This document shows positions 54,608-62,615 of a stretch of 64,000 nt of DNA, piece after piece. A program made the translations under genes and the position numbers. The number at the start of each line of letters is the position of its first letter. The first letter of the stretch is position 1. The stretch covers positions 62,001-126,000 of the forward strand of contig NZ_JACHJN010000003.1 in NCBI RefSeq assembly GCF_014203665.1, read 5' to 3'. The notes under the pieces were generated by a model. The model was not told where the DNA came from, ran no database searches, and saw only the letters and a list, made by a program, of their open reading frames with translations. This stretch comes from Saccharothrix tamanrassetensis (GTDB taxonomy: Bacteria; Actinomycetota; Actinomycetes; Mycobacteriales; Pseudonocardiaceae).

Positions 54608-55573
54608 ATGGGTGCGAACGAGCCGGAGATTGTTCCGCTGCACGCGGGTTTCGACGTCGTCTACCGAGGTTTCCACCGCCGACAGGTGATCGAGCACATC
54701 GAGAACCTGGAGGAACAGCTCCGGTTCACCAGCGTGGACCGGGCCGAGGCCCTGGCCCAGGCGGCGGACCTGCGCAAGCTGCTGGAGATGACCAGGGTGG
54801 ACCTGGAAGAGGCCAGGGCACGGGTCGAGCGATTGGAGATGTCGCCCGACACCACGCTGGGTGCGAGCGAGCGCCTGCACCGGATGCTGCTGCTCGCCGA
54901 GGACGAGGCCGCCGAACTCCGGCTGCGCGCCGAGCGCGAGGTCGACTCGCTGCGCAAGCGCACCGACGTGGAGCTGGCCGAACAGCGCCGGCAGGCCGAG
55001 GAGGAGCTCGCCGCCCTGCGCGCCGCCGCCGACCGGCACGCCCGTGAGCTGCGCGAGGCCGCCGCCCGCCGGGCCGCCGAGCTCGACCAGCGCGAGGTCG
55101 ACCTGGAGCGCCGACGGGTGGAGGTGGAGGCCCACCTCCAGCAGCGCACCGAGCAGGTCGAGGCCGAGTGCGCGGCGGCCGTGGCGCAGGCCCAGGAGGA
55201 CGCGGACAACCTGCTGCGGGAGACCGCCGAGCAGTGCAACCGGCTGGAGGCCGAGTCCGAGGAGAAGCGGGCCAAGGCGCAGAACTTCTTCGAGCTCACC
55301 ATGACCCGCCGGCGCAACGAGGCCGCGCAGCACTTCGCCGAGCAGGAGCAGCTGGCCAAGGCGCGCGCCGAGTTCCTGATCAAGATGGCCTGCCGCGAGG
55401 CGCGGCGCCGGATCGCCGAGATCGAGCAGCACGCCGAACAACTGCGCGACCTGCGGGTGACCGTGACCCACCAGCTGTCCGCCGCACGGGCCGCGCTGAC
55501 CGCCGCCTCCGATCGGGTGCCGGGGCTGATCCCCGAGCAGACCACGTCCGACGAGGAAAGGGTCGGCGCCTGA
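54608..55573 (+). CDS. DivIVA-like coiled-coil protein
   Basis: 321 residues from ATG 54608. The N terminus FDVVYRGFHRRQVIEHIENLEEQL matches the DivIVA/Wag31 lipid-binding start (FDVVLRGYDRxQVD...), followed by about 250 residues of near-continuous heptads rich in Ala, Glu, Arg and Gln (about 30-290). This is the make-up of polarity and cytoskeletal proteins such as DivIVA, Scy or FilP. Its stop TGA (55571-55573) overlaps the ATG of the next gene (55573) by one base, so it is probably cotranscribed with the OmpA-like and Glu/Pro/Ser-rich genes. Confidence 0.85.
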   Translation: MGANEPEIVPLHAGFDVVYRGFHRRQVIEHIENLEEQLRFTSVDRAEALAQAADLRKLLEMTRVDLEEARARVERLEMSPDTTLGASERLHRMLLLAEDEAAELRLRAEREVDSLRKRTDVELAEQRRQAEEELAALRAAADRHARELREAAARRAAELDQREVDLERRRVEVEAHLQQRTEQVEAECAAAVAQAQEDADNLLRETAEQCNRLEAESEEKRAKAQNFFELTMTRRRNEAAQHFAEQEQLAKARAEFLIKMACREARRRIAEIEQHAEQLRDLRVTVTHQLSAARAALTAASDRVPGLIPEQTTSDEERVGA

Positions 55574-56162
55574 TGCGACGCGGACTCCCGGTCGTGCCGC
55601 TGGTGGTGGGCGCGATCGTGGTGCCGGCCGCGATCACCGCGTTCGGCTTCGCGGTCTACGGCGAGGAGATCACCGACGCGGTGCCGTTCTCGTCGTCCCC
55701 TCGCCGCCCGATCACGTGGTGGCGCACCCGACCCGGCTGCCGCTGCCGGTGCGGCCGACCACCGGGCCGCGGGAGGCCGTGCCGCCGGCGCCACCGCCGC
55801 CGTCGCCGGAGACCACCCGGCAGAACGTGGCGAGTCTGTTCTCCAGCAACGGGGTCAAGGGCATCACGTTCGCGCCGGGCAGCACCGAGTACGTCGGTCG
55901 GGGCGCCGCCGTGCAGCAGGGCGTGGGGAACCTGCTGGGCGGGATGACCGGCGCGGTGGTGACGCTGGTCGCGCACGCGTGGAACGGGGAGACCGCCAGT
56001 CATCGGTGCGATGTGCTGGCCATGCAGCGGGCCGTGCTCGTGCGGGAGTTCCTGGTCGCTCGGGGCGTGCCGGAAGAGGCCATCAGCACGAGGGTCGTGG
56101 TCGACCCGGTCTGGGGTCCGCCGTCCGAGGGCGGGCCGCAGGTCGACGTGCTCGTCGGGTAG
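55573..56162 (+). pseudogene. Membrane-anchored OmpA-like protein, disrupted by a frameshift
   Basis: ATG at 55573 begins MRRGLPVVPLVVGAIVVPAAITAFGF, an inner-membrane anchor, but that frame runs into nonsense after about residue 43. The other frame, open from 55716 or before, encodes PTRLPLPVRPTTGPREAV, a Pro-rich linker and an OmpA-like domain (VKGITFAPGSTEYV ... LVREFLVARGVPEEAISTRVVVD). Adding one base at the C-run 55697-55700 joins both parts as about 196 residues. It is either a real frameshift, programmed slippage or a sequencing error. Confidence 0.75.
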
Positions 56163-56169
56163 GAGCGTT

Positions 56170-57000
56170 ATGTCAGGCGCGGTCGCCTTCGTGTTCGGGT
56201 TGTGCGCCCTGTCCTTCGCGGCGGGCTGCGTGCTGACGGCGTACATGCTCAGACGCGAGGCCGAGCCGGAACCGGCCCCGGCGCCGGTGCCGCGCGAGGA
56301 GCCGAAGCTCGACCTGCGCTGGCCGCCGGAGGACTACGCGACCAAGCCGATCCACCGCAACCCGGTGATGGGCCTGCCGATCTCCGCCCCGCCCGCCGAA
56401 CCGGCCCGGCCCGCGCTGACCCTGGTGCCGGACCTGGACGTGATGCGGCAGGAGGTGCCGGCGGAGCCGGATCCCGTGGTGGAACCGGAGGTGGTGGAGC
56501 CGGATCTTGTGGTGGCGGACCGGGAGTGCGCGCCCGAGGAACCGGAAGCGCCGCCCGAGCCCGCGGCCGAGTCGGTGATCGCGGAGTTGCCGGTGCGGCC
56601 CGGTCTGGTCGCGGAGCTGTCCGAGGAACCGGGGCTCGTGGCGGGATTGCCCGAGTCGCCCGAGGAGCTGCCGGGGCAGTCGAAGTCGCCGGAGCGAGCC
56701 GAGGCGTCCGAGCTGTCCGAGCTGTCCGAGTCGCCTGAGCGGCCCGAGGCGTCCGAGCAGCCCGAGCAGTCCGAACCGGCTGAGCAGTCCGAACCGGCCG
56801 ATAAGGTGCCCGAGCACATCGCGGAGCTTCCCGAGCAGTCGGGTTCTCCCGAGCAGTCCGAGACGCCCGAGCGGTCGGGTTCTCCCGGGCAGCCGCCCGG
56901 ACGGCCCGAAGCCGCGCAGGCCTTATCCCTGCCGGACCCGGGCGAGTTCCGCCGCCGCTACCTCCGCACGTTCGAGGAGGCGCGGCGGCGGTCCCGCTGA
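56170..57000 (+). CDS. Membrane-anchored Glu/Pro/Ser-rich protein
   Basis: 276 residues from ATG 56170, 7 bp after the OmpA-like gene. One N-terminal helix (AVAFVFGLCALSFAAGCVLTAYML), a short conserved-looking part (PKLDLRWPPEDYATKPIHRNPVMGLP), then a long acidic tail with many SPE, SEQ, PEQ and SEL triplets (about 175-255), and a basic C terminus (FRRRYLRTFEEARRRSR). Probably inner-membrane with the disordered tail in the cytoplasm. Function unknown; linkage suggests partnership with the coiled-coil and OmpA-like proteins. Confidence 0.75.
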   Translation: MSGAVAFVFGLCALSFAAGCVLTAYMLRREAEPEPAPAPVPREEPKLDLRWPPEDYATKPIHRNPVMGLPISAPPAEPARPALTLVPDLDVMRQEVPAEPDPVVEPEVVEPDLVVADRECAPEEPEAPPEPAAESVIAELPVRPGLVAELSEEPGLVAGLPESPEELPGQSKSPERAEASELSELSESPERPEASEQPEQSEPAEQSEPADKVPEHIAELPEQSGSPEQSETPERSGSPGQPPGRPEAAQALSLPDPGEFRRRYLRTFEEARRRSR

Positions 57001-57002
57001 CC

Positions 57003-57146
57003 TCAGCGCCTGCGCAACCTGCGCAGGAGCTGCTGGGCCTTCGTCTTGTTCCGGGGATCGCGAGCGGCGTGCTTGAGCTGCTCGGTGATCCGCCGGCCCT
57101 GGGGGCTGCGAGCGAACGCGGTGAGCTTGCTGAACAGCGATGCCAT
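57003..57146 (-). CDS. Small conserved-type basic protein (47 residues)
   Basis: A short ORF, MASLFSKLTAFARSPQGRRI then TEQLKHAARDPRNKTKAQQL and LRRLRRR, from ATG 57146 with GGAAGG 8 bp upstream (ATG 57152 is too close to it). An amphipathic N-terminal helix is followed by a very basic helix. Similar small proteins (xxLFSKLxAFARSPQGRRL) occur in many actinobacteria as I recall, function unknown. It is convergent with the Glu/Pro/Ser-rich gene, 2 bp apart, and just downstream of the degV gene. Confidence 0.75.
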   Translation of the reverse strand: MASLFSKLTAFARSPQGRRITEQLKHAARDPRNKTKAQQLLRRLRRR

Positions 57147-57168
57147 AGCCATCACCTTCCCTGCAGGC

Positions 57169-58038
57169 TCAACGGGCAAACCTCGCCGGGAGTTCCTGAA
57201 CCGGCGAAACGGTCACGCCGACCGCTCCCGGACCGACGTGCGCTCCTATCGCCGAACTCACCTGGGTCAGCAGGAAGCGCCGCACGTTGGGCAGTTCGGC
57301 CCGCAGCTGCTCCAGCACGCCCTGCGCCCGTTCGGTCGCGTCGAAGTGCTCGACCGCGATGTCGACCTGCGCCTCCCCGGCCCGGCCGACCGCGATGTCG
57401 ATCATCTTCCGCATCGCCCGGTCCGCCCCGAGCGCCTTGCCCAGCGGTGTAATCCGCCCGTCCGCCATGGTGAGCAACGGCTTCACGGACAGCACGGACC
57501 CGAACAGTGCCGCCGCCGCGCCGATCCGCCCGCCGCGCCGCAGGTATTCCAACGTGTCCACGTAGATCAGCTCGGTGGCGCGGCCGAAGCTGCGCTGCGC
57601 GGCGGACAGCACGCGGTCCACGTCGGCGCCGGCCGCTGCCACGGTGGCCGCCGCCACGACCGCGTACCCGAGGCTCATCCCGCAGGTTCGGGTGTCCACC
57701 ACGTGCACCGGCACCTGTGTCTGGGCCGCCGCCTGCCGCGCCGCCTCCACCGTCCGCGACAGCCCGGTGGACACGTGCAGCGACACGATCGCCTCCACGC
57801 CGGAGGACGCCGCGTCGGCGTAGGCCCAAAAGAACGCGCCGGGATCCGGGGGTGCGGTGGTCACGTCGAGCTGGTCGCGCATGGCGTCCACCAGCTTCGG
57901 CAGCGGGACGCGGGCCTCGTCGTCCACGAAGCCCCCGATGCGGACCTGGATCTGCGCGACGGTGACGCCGAGCTTCTCGGTCAACTGCGCCGGCAGGCAC
58001 GCGGTGGAGTCGGTGACGATCGCTACTCGACGGTGCAT
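57169..58038 (-). CDS. DegV family fatty-acid-binding protein
   Basis: 289 residues. VAIVTDSTACLPAQL at the N terminus, VTTAPPDPGAFFWAY, and the VSLHVSTGLSRTVEAA and VDTRTCGMSLGYAVVAAA segments are DegV hallmarks. Such proteins bind fatty acids (FakB role in fatty acid kinase systems), but no FakA gene is seen nearby. Its proximity to etfBA and acyltransferase genes fits a lipid theme. Confidence 0.92.
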   Translation of the reverse strand: MHRRVAIVTDSTACLPAQLTEKLGVTVAQIQVRIGGFVDDEARVPLPKLVDAMRDQLDVTTAPPDPGAFFWAYADAASSGVEAIVSLHVSTGLSRTVEAARQAAAQTQVPVHVVDTRTCGMSLGYAVVAAATVAAAGADVDRVLSAAQRSFGRATELIYVDTLEYLRRGGRIGAAAALFGSVLSVKPLLTMADGRITPLGKALGADRAMRKMIDIAVGRAGEAQVDIAVEHFDATERAQGVLEQLRAELPNVRRFLLTQVSSAIGAHVGPGAVGVTVSPVQELPARFAR

Positions 58039-58162
58039 GTGTCCCGACCCTAGACGAGCAAGGGGTATGCCCCGGAACGCCGCCGCAGGCAGGCACGATG
58101 TCGTTCGACCGGCCTCATGTCGTTTGTGGTCATCGTCACGCGCCGGGGGTGCTAGCTCTTGT

Positions 58163-58190
58163 TTGCACCTCTGCTACTCGCGGGTAACAT
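58163..58190 (+). promoter_or_regulatory. etfBA promoter overlapped by the shared 12-bp motif
   Basis: TTGCAC (58163-58168), 16-bp spacer, TAACAT (58185-58190). The exact 12-mer TACTCGCGGGTA (58175-58186) fills the spacer and enters the -10, the classic position for a repressor site. The same 12-mer is before the methyltransferase-GH57-GT4 operon. Confidence 0.55.
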
Positions 58191-58329
58191 CGGGGTGGCA
58201 GACACCACCATGCCAATGCGGCGATGACATGGCAGGGTCACGAATCACACTGGAACATTCGGCGGCGGGTCGCTGCGATCACACCGCCTGAACCATCGCC
58301 GCCCGTCCGCAGGAGGTCGAAGAGGACCC

Positions 58330-59112
58330 ATGAACATTGTCGTCCTGGTCAAGCAGGTGCCCGACACCTGGTCCGAGCGGAAGCTCACCGACGCCGACCA
58401 CACCCTCGACCGCGAGTCCGCGGACGCCGTGCTCGACGAGATCAACGAGCGCGCGGTGGAAGAAGCGCTGCTGCTCCAGGAGGCGCACGGCGGCGAGGTG
58501 ACCGTCGTCGCGATGGGTCCTGACCGCGCCACCGACGCGATCCGCAAGGCGCTGTCCATGGGGGCGGACAAGGCGGTCCACGTCTCCGACGAGGCCCTGC
58601 ACGGTTCCGACGTGCTCACCACCGCCAAGGTGCTGGCCAAGGCCGTCGGCACGGTGGAGGGCTTCGACCTGGTCATCGCCGGCAACGAGGCGACCGACGG
58701 CCGCGCGGGCGCGGTGCCCGCCATCCTGGCCGAGCTGCTGGGCCTCCCGCAGGTCACCCAGGTCCGCAAGCTGTCCGTGGACGGCGGCGTGATCAAGGCC
58801 GAGCGGGAGACCGACGAGGGCATCGCGCACCTGGAGGCGAGCCTGCCCGCCGTGGTCAGCGTGACCGAGAAGATCAACGAGCCGCGCTACCCGTCCTTCA
58901 AGGGCATCATGGCGGCGAAGAAGAAGCCCGTGACCACGCTGACCGTGGCGGACCTCGGGCTGGACACGGGCGAGGTCGGCCTCGGCGCCGCGTGGTCGCA
59001 GGTGCTGGAAGCGGCTCCGAAGCCGCCGCGCAGCGCCGGTCAGCGCGTCGAGGACTCGGGTGACGGCGGTTCGAAGATCGCCGAGTACCTGGTCGGCCAG
59101 AAGCTCATCTGA
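58330..59112 (+). CDS. etfB: Electron transfer flavoprotein, beta subunit
   Basis: 260 residues. MNIVVLVKQVPDTWSERKL and the AMP-binding/beta signature VIAGNEATDGRAGAVPAILAELL with EASLPAVVSVTEKINEPRYPSFKGIMAAKKK are diagnostic. With EtfA it accepts electrons from acyl-CoA dehydrogenases and passes them to the quinone pool. Cotranscribed with etfA (17-bp gap). Confidence 0.96.
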   Translation: MNIVVLVKQVPDTWSERKLTDADHTLDRESADAVLDEINERAVEEALLLQEAHGGEVTVVAMGPDRATDAIRKALSMGADKAVHVSDEALHGSDVLTTAKVLAKAVGTVEGFDLVIAGNEATDGRAGAVPAILAELLGLPQVTQVRKLSVDGGVIKAERETDEGIAHLEASLPAVVSVTEKINEPRYPSFKGIMAAKKKPVTTLTVADLGLDTGEVGLGAAWSQVLEAAPKPPRSAGQRVEDSGDGGSKIAEYLVGQKLI

Positions 59113-59129
59113 AGGCGAGGAGGGAACGA

Positions 59130-60089
59130 ATGTCCGAGGTCCTGGTCCTCGTCGACCACGTCGACGGCGAGGTCAAGAAGGTCACCTATGAGCTTCTATC
59201 CGCCGCGCGCCGTCTCGGCGAGCCGGCCGCGGTGGTGGTCGGATCGCCCGGCACGGCGGGCAAGGTGAAGGAGTCCCTGGCCCGCTACGGCGCGGCCAAG
59301 GTGTACGCGGTGGAGTCCGAGGACGCGGTGAACCACCTCGTCACGCCGAAGGTGGACGCGCTGGAGACCATCGCGGGCACCGCCTCCCCGGCGGCCGTGC
59401 TGGTCTCGGCCACCCTGGAGGGCAAGGAGGTCGCGGGCCGGCTCGCCGTGCGCCTGGGCTCCGGCCTGCTCTACGACGTCGTCGACCTGGACGGCGAGGG
59501 TGTCGGCACGCAGTCGGTCTTCGGTGGCGCGTACGTCGTCAAGTCCAAGGTCAGCAACGGCGTCCCGGTCATCGCGGTGCGCCCCGGTGGTGTGGAGGCC
59601 GAGGAGGCCCCCGGCGACGCGGTCGAGCAGACCGTGGAGCTGCCCGCCGCCGACGCGGCGAAGGTGACCCGGGTGACCGGTCGCGAGCCGATCGTGGGCG
59701 GCGACCGGCCGGAGCTGACCGAGGCCTCGGTCGTGGTGTCCGGTGGCCGCGGCGTCGGCTCGGCGGAGAGCTTCGCCGTCGTCGAGCAGCTCGCGGACAG
59801 CCTGGGCGCGGCGGTGGGCGCCTCGCGCGCCGCGGTGGACTCCGGCTACTACCCGCACCAGTTCCAGGTCGGCCAGACCGGCAAGACGGTCTCGCCGCAG
59901 CTGTACATCGCACTGGGGATCTCCGGCGCGATCCAGCACCGGGCGGGTATGCAGACGTCCAAGACGATCATCGCGGTGAACAAGGACGCGGAGGCGCCGA
60001 TCTTCGAGATCGCCGACTTCGGCGTGGTGGGCGACCTGTTCAAGGTCGCCCCGCAGCTCACCGAAGAGGTCGGCAAGCGCAAGGGCTGA
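59130..60089 (+). CDS. etfA: Electron transfer flavoprotein, alpha subunit
   Basis: 319 residues. The C-terminal FAD domain shows [32 protein letters not shown] and [17 protein letters not shown], and ends [24 protein letters not shown]. Forms the heterodimer with EtfB. The order etfB-etfA followed by GNAT and LPLAT acyltransferase genes mirrors Rv3029c-Rv3026c. A very strong terminator follows. Confidence 0.96.
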   Translation: MSEVLVLVDHVDGEVKKVTYELLSAARRLGEPAAVVVGSPGTAGKVKESLARYGAAKVYAVESEDAVNHLVTPKVDALETIAGTASPAAVLVSATLEGKEVAGRLAVRLGSGLLYDVVDLDGEGVGTQSVFGGAYVVKSKVSNGVPVIAVRPGGVEAEEAPGDAVEQTVELPAADAAKVTRVTGREPIVGGDRPELTEASVVVSGGRGVGSAESFAVVEQLADSLGAAVGASRAAVDSGYYPHQFQVGQTGKTVSPQLYIALGISGAIQHRAGMQTSKTIIAVNKDAEAPIFEIADFGVVGDLFKVAPQLTEEVGKRKG

Positions 60090-60098
60090 TCATTTTCA

Positions 60099-60143
60099 CG
60101 AAGAGGGCCGACCCCGTTTCCGGAAGGGGGTCGGCCCTCTTCG
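60099..60143 (+). terminator. Strong terminator after etfBA
   Basis: A perfect 17-bp stem (60099-60115 with 60127-60143, core GAAGAGGGCCGACCCC) and an 11-base loop, 9 bp after the etfA stop and followed by a short T-rich tract. Confidence 0.9.
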
Positions 60144-60235
60144 CATTTCGGTGCACCAGGGTTTAACCGAGCTGCCACTGATGCGTCATCGGAACAACCT
60201 GCTGTAGGTCGCCATCGGGTAGGTACACCAGACCC

Positions 60236-61009
60236 ATGACGCAGCCTCAACTGCTTGTCAGCACCGGGAACTCCGCTGTCGCCGACGCGCCGCGCTACTC
60301 CCTGCTCGTCGCCCGCGACAGCGCCGAGGTCGTGGCCGCGCAGAGACTGCGCCACCAGGTCTTCGCCGGGGAGATGGGCGCGACCCTGCACTCGCCGGTG
60401 GCCGACCACGACGTCGACCCGTTCGACGAGTACTGCGACCACCTGGTGGTGCGCGACGACCGCACCGGCGAGATCGTCGGCACCTACCGGATGCTCCCGC
60501 CCGAGCGTGCCGCCGAGGCCGGCCGGCTGTACTCCGACACGGAGTTCGACCTGGCGAACCTCTCCGCGCTGCGACCCTCCGTGGTGGAGACGGGCCGCTC
60601 GTGCGTCCACCCCGACCACCGCAACGGGGCCGTGGTGTCCCTGGTGTGGGCGGGCATCGCCCGCTACATGCTGCTGTCCGGACACTCGTGGCTGGTGGGC
60701 TGCGCCTCCGTGCCGCTGCACGACGGCGGTTCCTACGCGGCCGGCGTGTGGGATCAGGTGCACGCCAAGCACTACGCGCCCGAGCAGTACCGGGTGGCTC
60801 CGCTGAACCCGTGGGACGTGGACTCCGTCGAGCGGCCCGCGAAGGCCGTGCTGCCGCCGTTGCTGAAGGGCTACCTGCGGTTGGGCGCGTGGGTGTGCGG
60901 ACGCCCCGCGCTGGATCCGGACTTCGGCGTGGCGGATCTGTTCATCCTGCTGGGGATGGACCACGTCGACCAGCGGTACCTGAAGTTCTTCCTGGGCGAG
61001 ACATCATGA
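60236..61009 (+). CDS. GNAT-fold acyltransferase (OlsB/ornithine-acyl-ACP type)
   Basis: 257 residues. It matches the acyltransferase_5 group (PF13444): [49 protein letters not shown] and [17 protein letters not shown]. Such enzymes N-acylate ornithine or related amines, the first step of amino-lipid synthesis. The next gene, an O-acyltransferase, overlaps it as ATGA and could perform the second step, as OlsB and OlsA do. The mycobacterial counterpart appears to be Rv3027c. The amine substrate is not known. Confidence 0.88.
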   Translation: MTQPQLLVSTGNSAVADAPRYSLLVARDSAEVVAAQRLRHQVFAGEMGATLHSPVADHDVDPFDEYCDHLVVRDDRTGEIVGTYRMLPPERAAEAGRLYSDTEFDLANLSALRPSVVETGRSCVHPDHRNGAVVSLVWAGIARYMLLSGHSWLVGCASVPLHDGGSYAAGVWDQVHAKHYAPEQYRVAPLNPWDVDSVERPAKAVLPPLLKGYLRLGAWVCGRPALDPDFGVADLFILLGMDHVDQRYLKFFLGETS

Positions 61010-61878
61010 GCACCGCCCATGCGTGGATGCCGAGCTCCCCTTGCGGCGACGGCTGCGTGGACCACACGGCGACGCGGGTGGGGACGCTTCGCGTGGTGTG
61101 GCGGGTGTGCGCGGCGCTGACCGTGCTCGTGTGCGGCCTGCTCGTGGCGCCGGCCGCGCTGATGGCACGGGGGCAGACGCGGGAGATGTTGCTGCGCCGT
61201 TGGTTCCGCGCGCTGGTGTGGGCGTTCGGCGCCCGGTTGGCGGTGGTCGGGGGACCGGTGTTCCAGGCCACCCCTTCGCGTGGCGTGCTCGTCGTCAGCA
61301 ACCACGTGTCCTGGCTCGACGAGTTGGCGATCGACGCCGTGCAGCCGATCCGCATGGTGGCTAAACGGGACATAAAGGACTGGCCCGTGCTCGGCCCGAT
61401 CATCACCGCGGCCCGGACGGTGTACCTGGATCGCGAGCGGCTGTCCCTGCTGCCTCGGACCGTGGCCGAGCTAGCTGTGGCCCTGCGGGAGGGCGCTGCG
61501 GTCGGTATCCACGCGGAGGGCACGACTTGGTGCGGCTTGGCTTCGGGTCGTTATCGGCCCGCTCTGTTCCAGGCCGCCCTGGATGCCGGTGTGCCCGTTC
61601 GGCCTGTCGTGTTGCGGTATCTGGTGGACGGGGCGCTTACGACGCAGGCGGCTTTCGTCGGATCCGACACTTTGGTCGATTCCATGCGCCGTGTGCTGCG
61701 ACTGCGTGGATTGGTGATCGAGGTGCACGTGTTGGATGAGGTGGCTCCGGGTCGTGCCGCCACTCGCAGGGAATTGGCCGCTCTCGTGCAGTACGAGTCC
61801 GAACGGGCTCTTTACGGCGATGTCCTCGTTCCTGTGCAACGGGTGCACGGGGGAGTTGTGCAGCGTCAGGTGGCGTAG
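61006..61878 (+). CDS. Lysophospholipid-type acyltransferase (LPLAT/PlsC family)
   Basis: 290 residues from ATG 61006. An N-terminal helix (LRVVWRVCAALTVLVCGLLVAPAAL, about 28-52) anchors it; catalytic HX4D is NHVSWLDE (His100, Asp105), with the acceptor region GIHAEGTTW in place of the usual FPEGT. It acylates a lysolipid, either lysophosphatidate or, given the coupled GNAT gene, an acyl-amino lipid. Counterpart of Rv3026c by position. A 10-bp-arm terminator follows. Confidence 0.9.
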   Translation: MSTAHAWMPSSPCGDGCVDHTATRVGTLRVVWRVCAALTVLVCGLLVAPAALMARGQTREMLLRRWFRALVWAFGARLAVVGGPVFQATPSRGVLVVSNHVSWLDELAIDAVQPIRMVAKRDIKDWPVLGPIITAARTVYLDRERLSLLPRTVAELAVALREGAAVGIHAEGTTWCGLASGRYRPALFQAALDAGVPVRPVVLRYLVDGALTTQAAFVGSDTLVDSMRRVLRLRGLVIEVHVLDEVAPGRAATRRELAALVQYESERALYGDVLVPVQRVHGGVVQRQVA

Positions 61879-61892
61879 ATTCCTCCATTCTT

Positions 61893-61927
61893 CGGCGGGG
61901 GTCGCGGTCGCCTACGCACCCCCGCCG
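61893..61927 (+). terminator. Terminator after the GNAT-LPLAT operon
   Basis: CGGCGGGGGT (61893-61902) and ACCCCCGCCG (61918-61927), perfect 10-bp arms around 15 bases, 14 bp after the stop, followed by a pyrimidine-rich run. Confidence 0.75.
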
Positions 61928-61999
61928 TTCCTGTCCCTGCCTCCTTCTCGCGCGTGCGTACATCGCGCCTGAGCTGCGCGCCAGCGCACACCTTCGGTC

Positions 62000-62134
62000 G
62001 GCTGTGTGTCATCCCCGTATGGCCTGCGCGCAGCGAACCGCGCTTGTCCGGGGAATGCAAGCACGCTTTTCGCTTGCGTTCCCCGGACAAGGGTGGTTGT
62101 CTTTGACCAGGCCATGCGGGGATGACACACAGCC
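62000..62134 (-). repeat. Nested-hairpin repeat, copy 2 (inverted, divergent arms)
   Basis: The outer arms (62000-62026 and 62108-62134) pair over 27 bp with one G-T wobble. The inner 20-bp stem (62043-62062 with 62072-62091, one wobble) closes a 9-base loop. The single-stranded joints are those of copies 1 and 3 in reverse order (for example GTCTTTGA on the right), so this copy is inverted. Arm sequences differ widely from the other copies while pairing is kept. Confidence 0.8.
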
Positions 62135-62236
62135 TGCTTGTATCTTTCGAGCTTTGGCTTTGGGGGGATCCTTGGTGGTCTGCCCGTCCGGCGAGGACTC
62201 TTTTCAGGCTTGGTGCCGTGCGGATCCTAAGTATCA

Positions 62237-62418
62237 AAAGCGACGCTCGCCGCTTGGCAGACCTCCGGGGAGGAAAAGCGAAGGGCGTCGTGTTCTCCCC
62301 GTATGACCTGTCAAAGACCACCACACTTGTCCATGGGGTGCAAGCGGTGAAGCGTGCTTGCACCCCATGGACAAGTGTGGTTGCCCTGCGGGCAGGCCAT
62401 ACGGGGAGAACACGAGGC
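62237..62418 (+). repeat. Nested-hairpin repeat, copy 3
   Basis: Near-identical to 1-183, including the 5' part with its CCTCCGGGGAGG mini-hairpin. A perfect 26-bp inner stem (62320-62345 with 62356-62381) around the same loop GGTGAAGCGT, and outer arms 62289-62310/62391-62412. Four base pairs differ from copy 1, all compensated. Confidence 0.85.
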
Positions 62419-62578
62419 GACGGGTCTATGCGGGCGTGTGCGGGGGGGCGTGCGAGGGATGGCGGGCGGGGAGGGCGGCCAAGGGAGGGTGATGGTGCGA
62501 GGAGGCTTGCGAAGGCGGGTGGGGGTGCGCGGGGGCGGTTGGTCCGAGGTGGACTGGGTGGTTCTGCGTCATATCGCC

Positions 62579-62609
62579 TTGACCTACACCCAAGTAGAGG
62601 TTGAAACAT
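62579..62609 (+). promoter_or_regulatory. MerR-type promoter of the MFS gene
   Basis: TTGACC (62579-62584) and AAACAT (62604-62609) are separated by 19 bp, the over-long spacer of MerR-controlled promoters. An imperfect dyad ACCTACAC-CCAA-GTAGAGGT (62582-62601) fills it. The start point would fall at about 62616, the GTG codon, so the mRNA is probably leaderless. Confidence 0.5.
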
Positions 62610-62615
62610 GAACAT

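Larger units (their letters stand above)
61879..62615. other. Gene-free stretch with two hairpin repeats and the MFS promoter
   Basis: 737 bp holding the terminator at 61893-61927, nested-hairpin copies 2 (62000-62134) and 3 (62237-62418), a G-rich plus-strand tract (about 62430-62550), and the MFS promoter. Reading frames here follow the repeats and are not called. Confidence 0.75.

Noticed and set aside
61866-62615. Minus-strand frame across the hairpin repeats, and similar short frames at 62004-62604 and 18-392
   Set aside because: They simply translate the repeat element in different frames; similar predicted proteins in relatives would be repeat artefacts.
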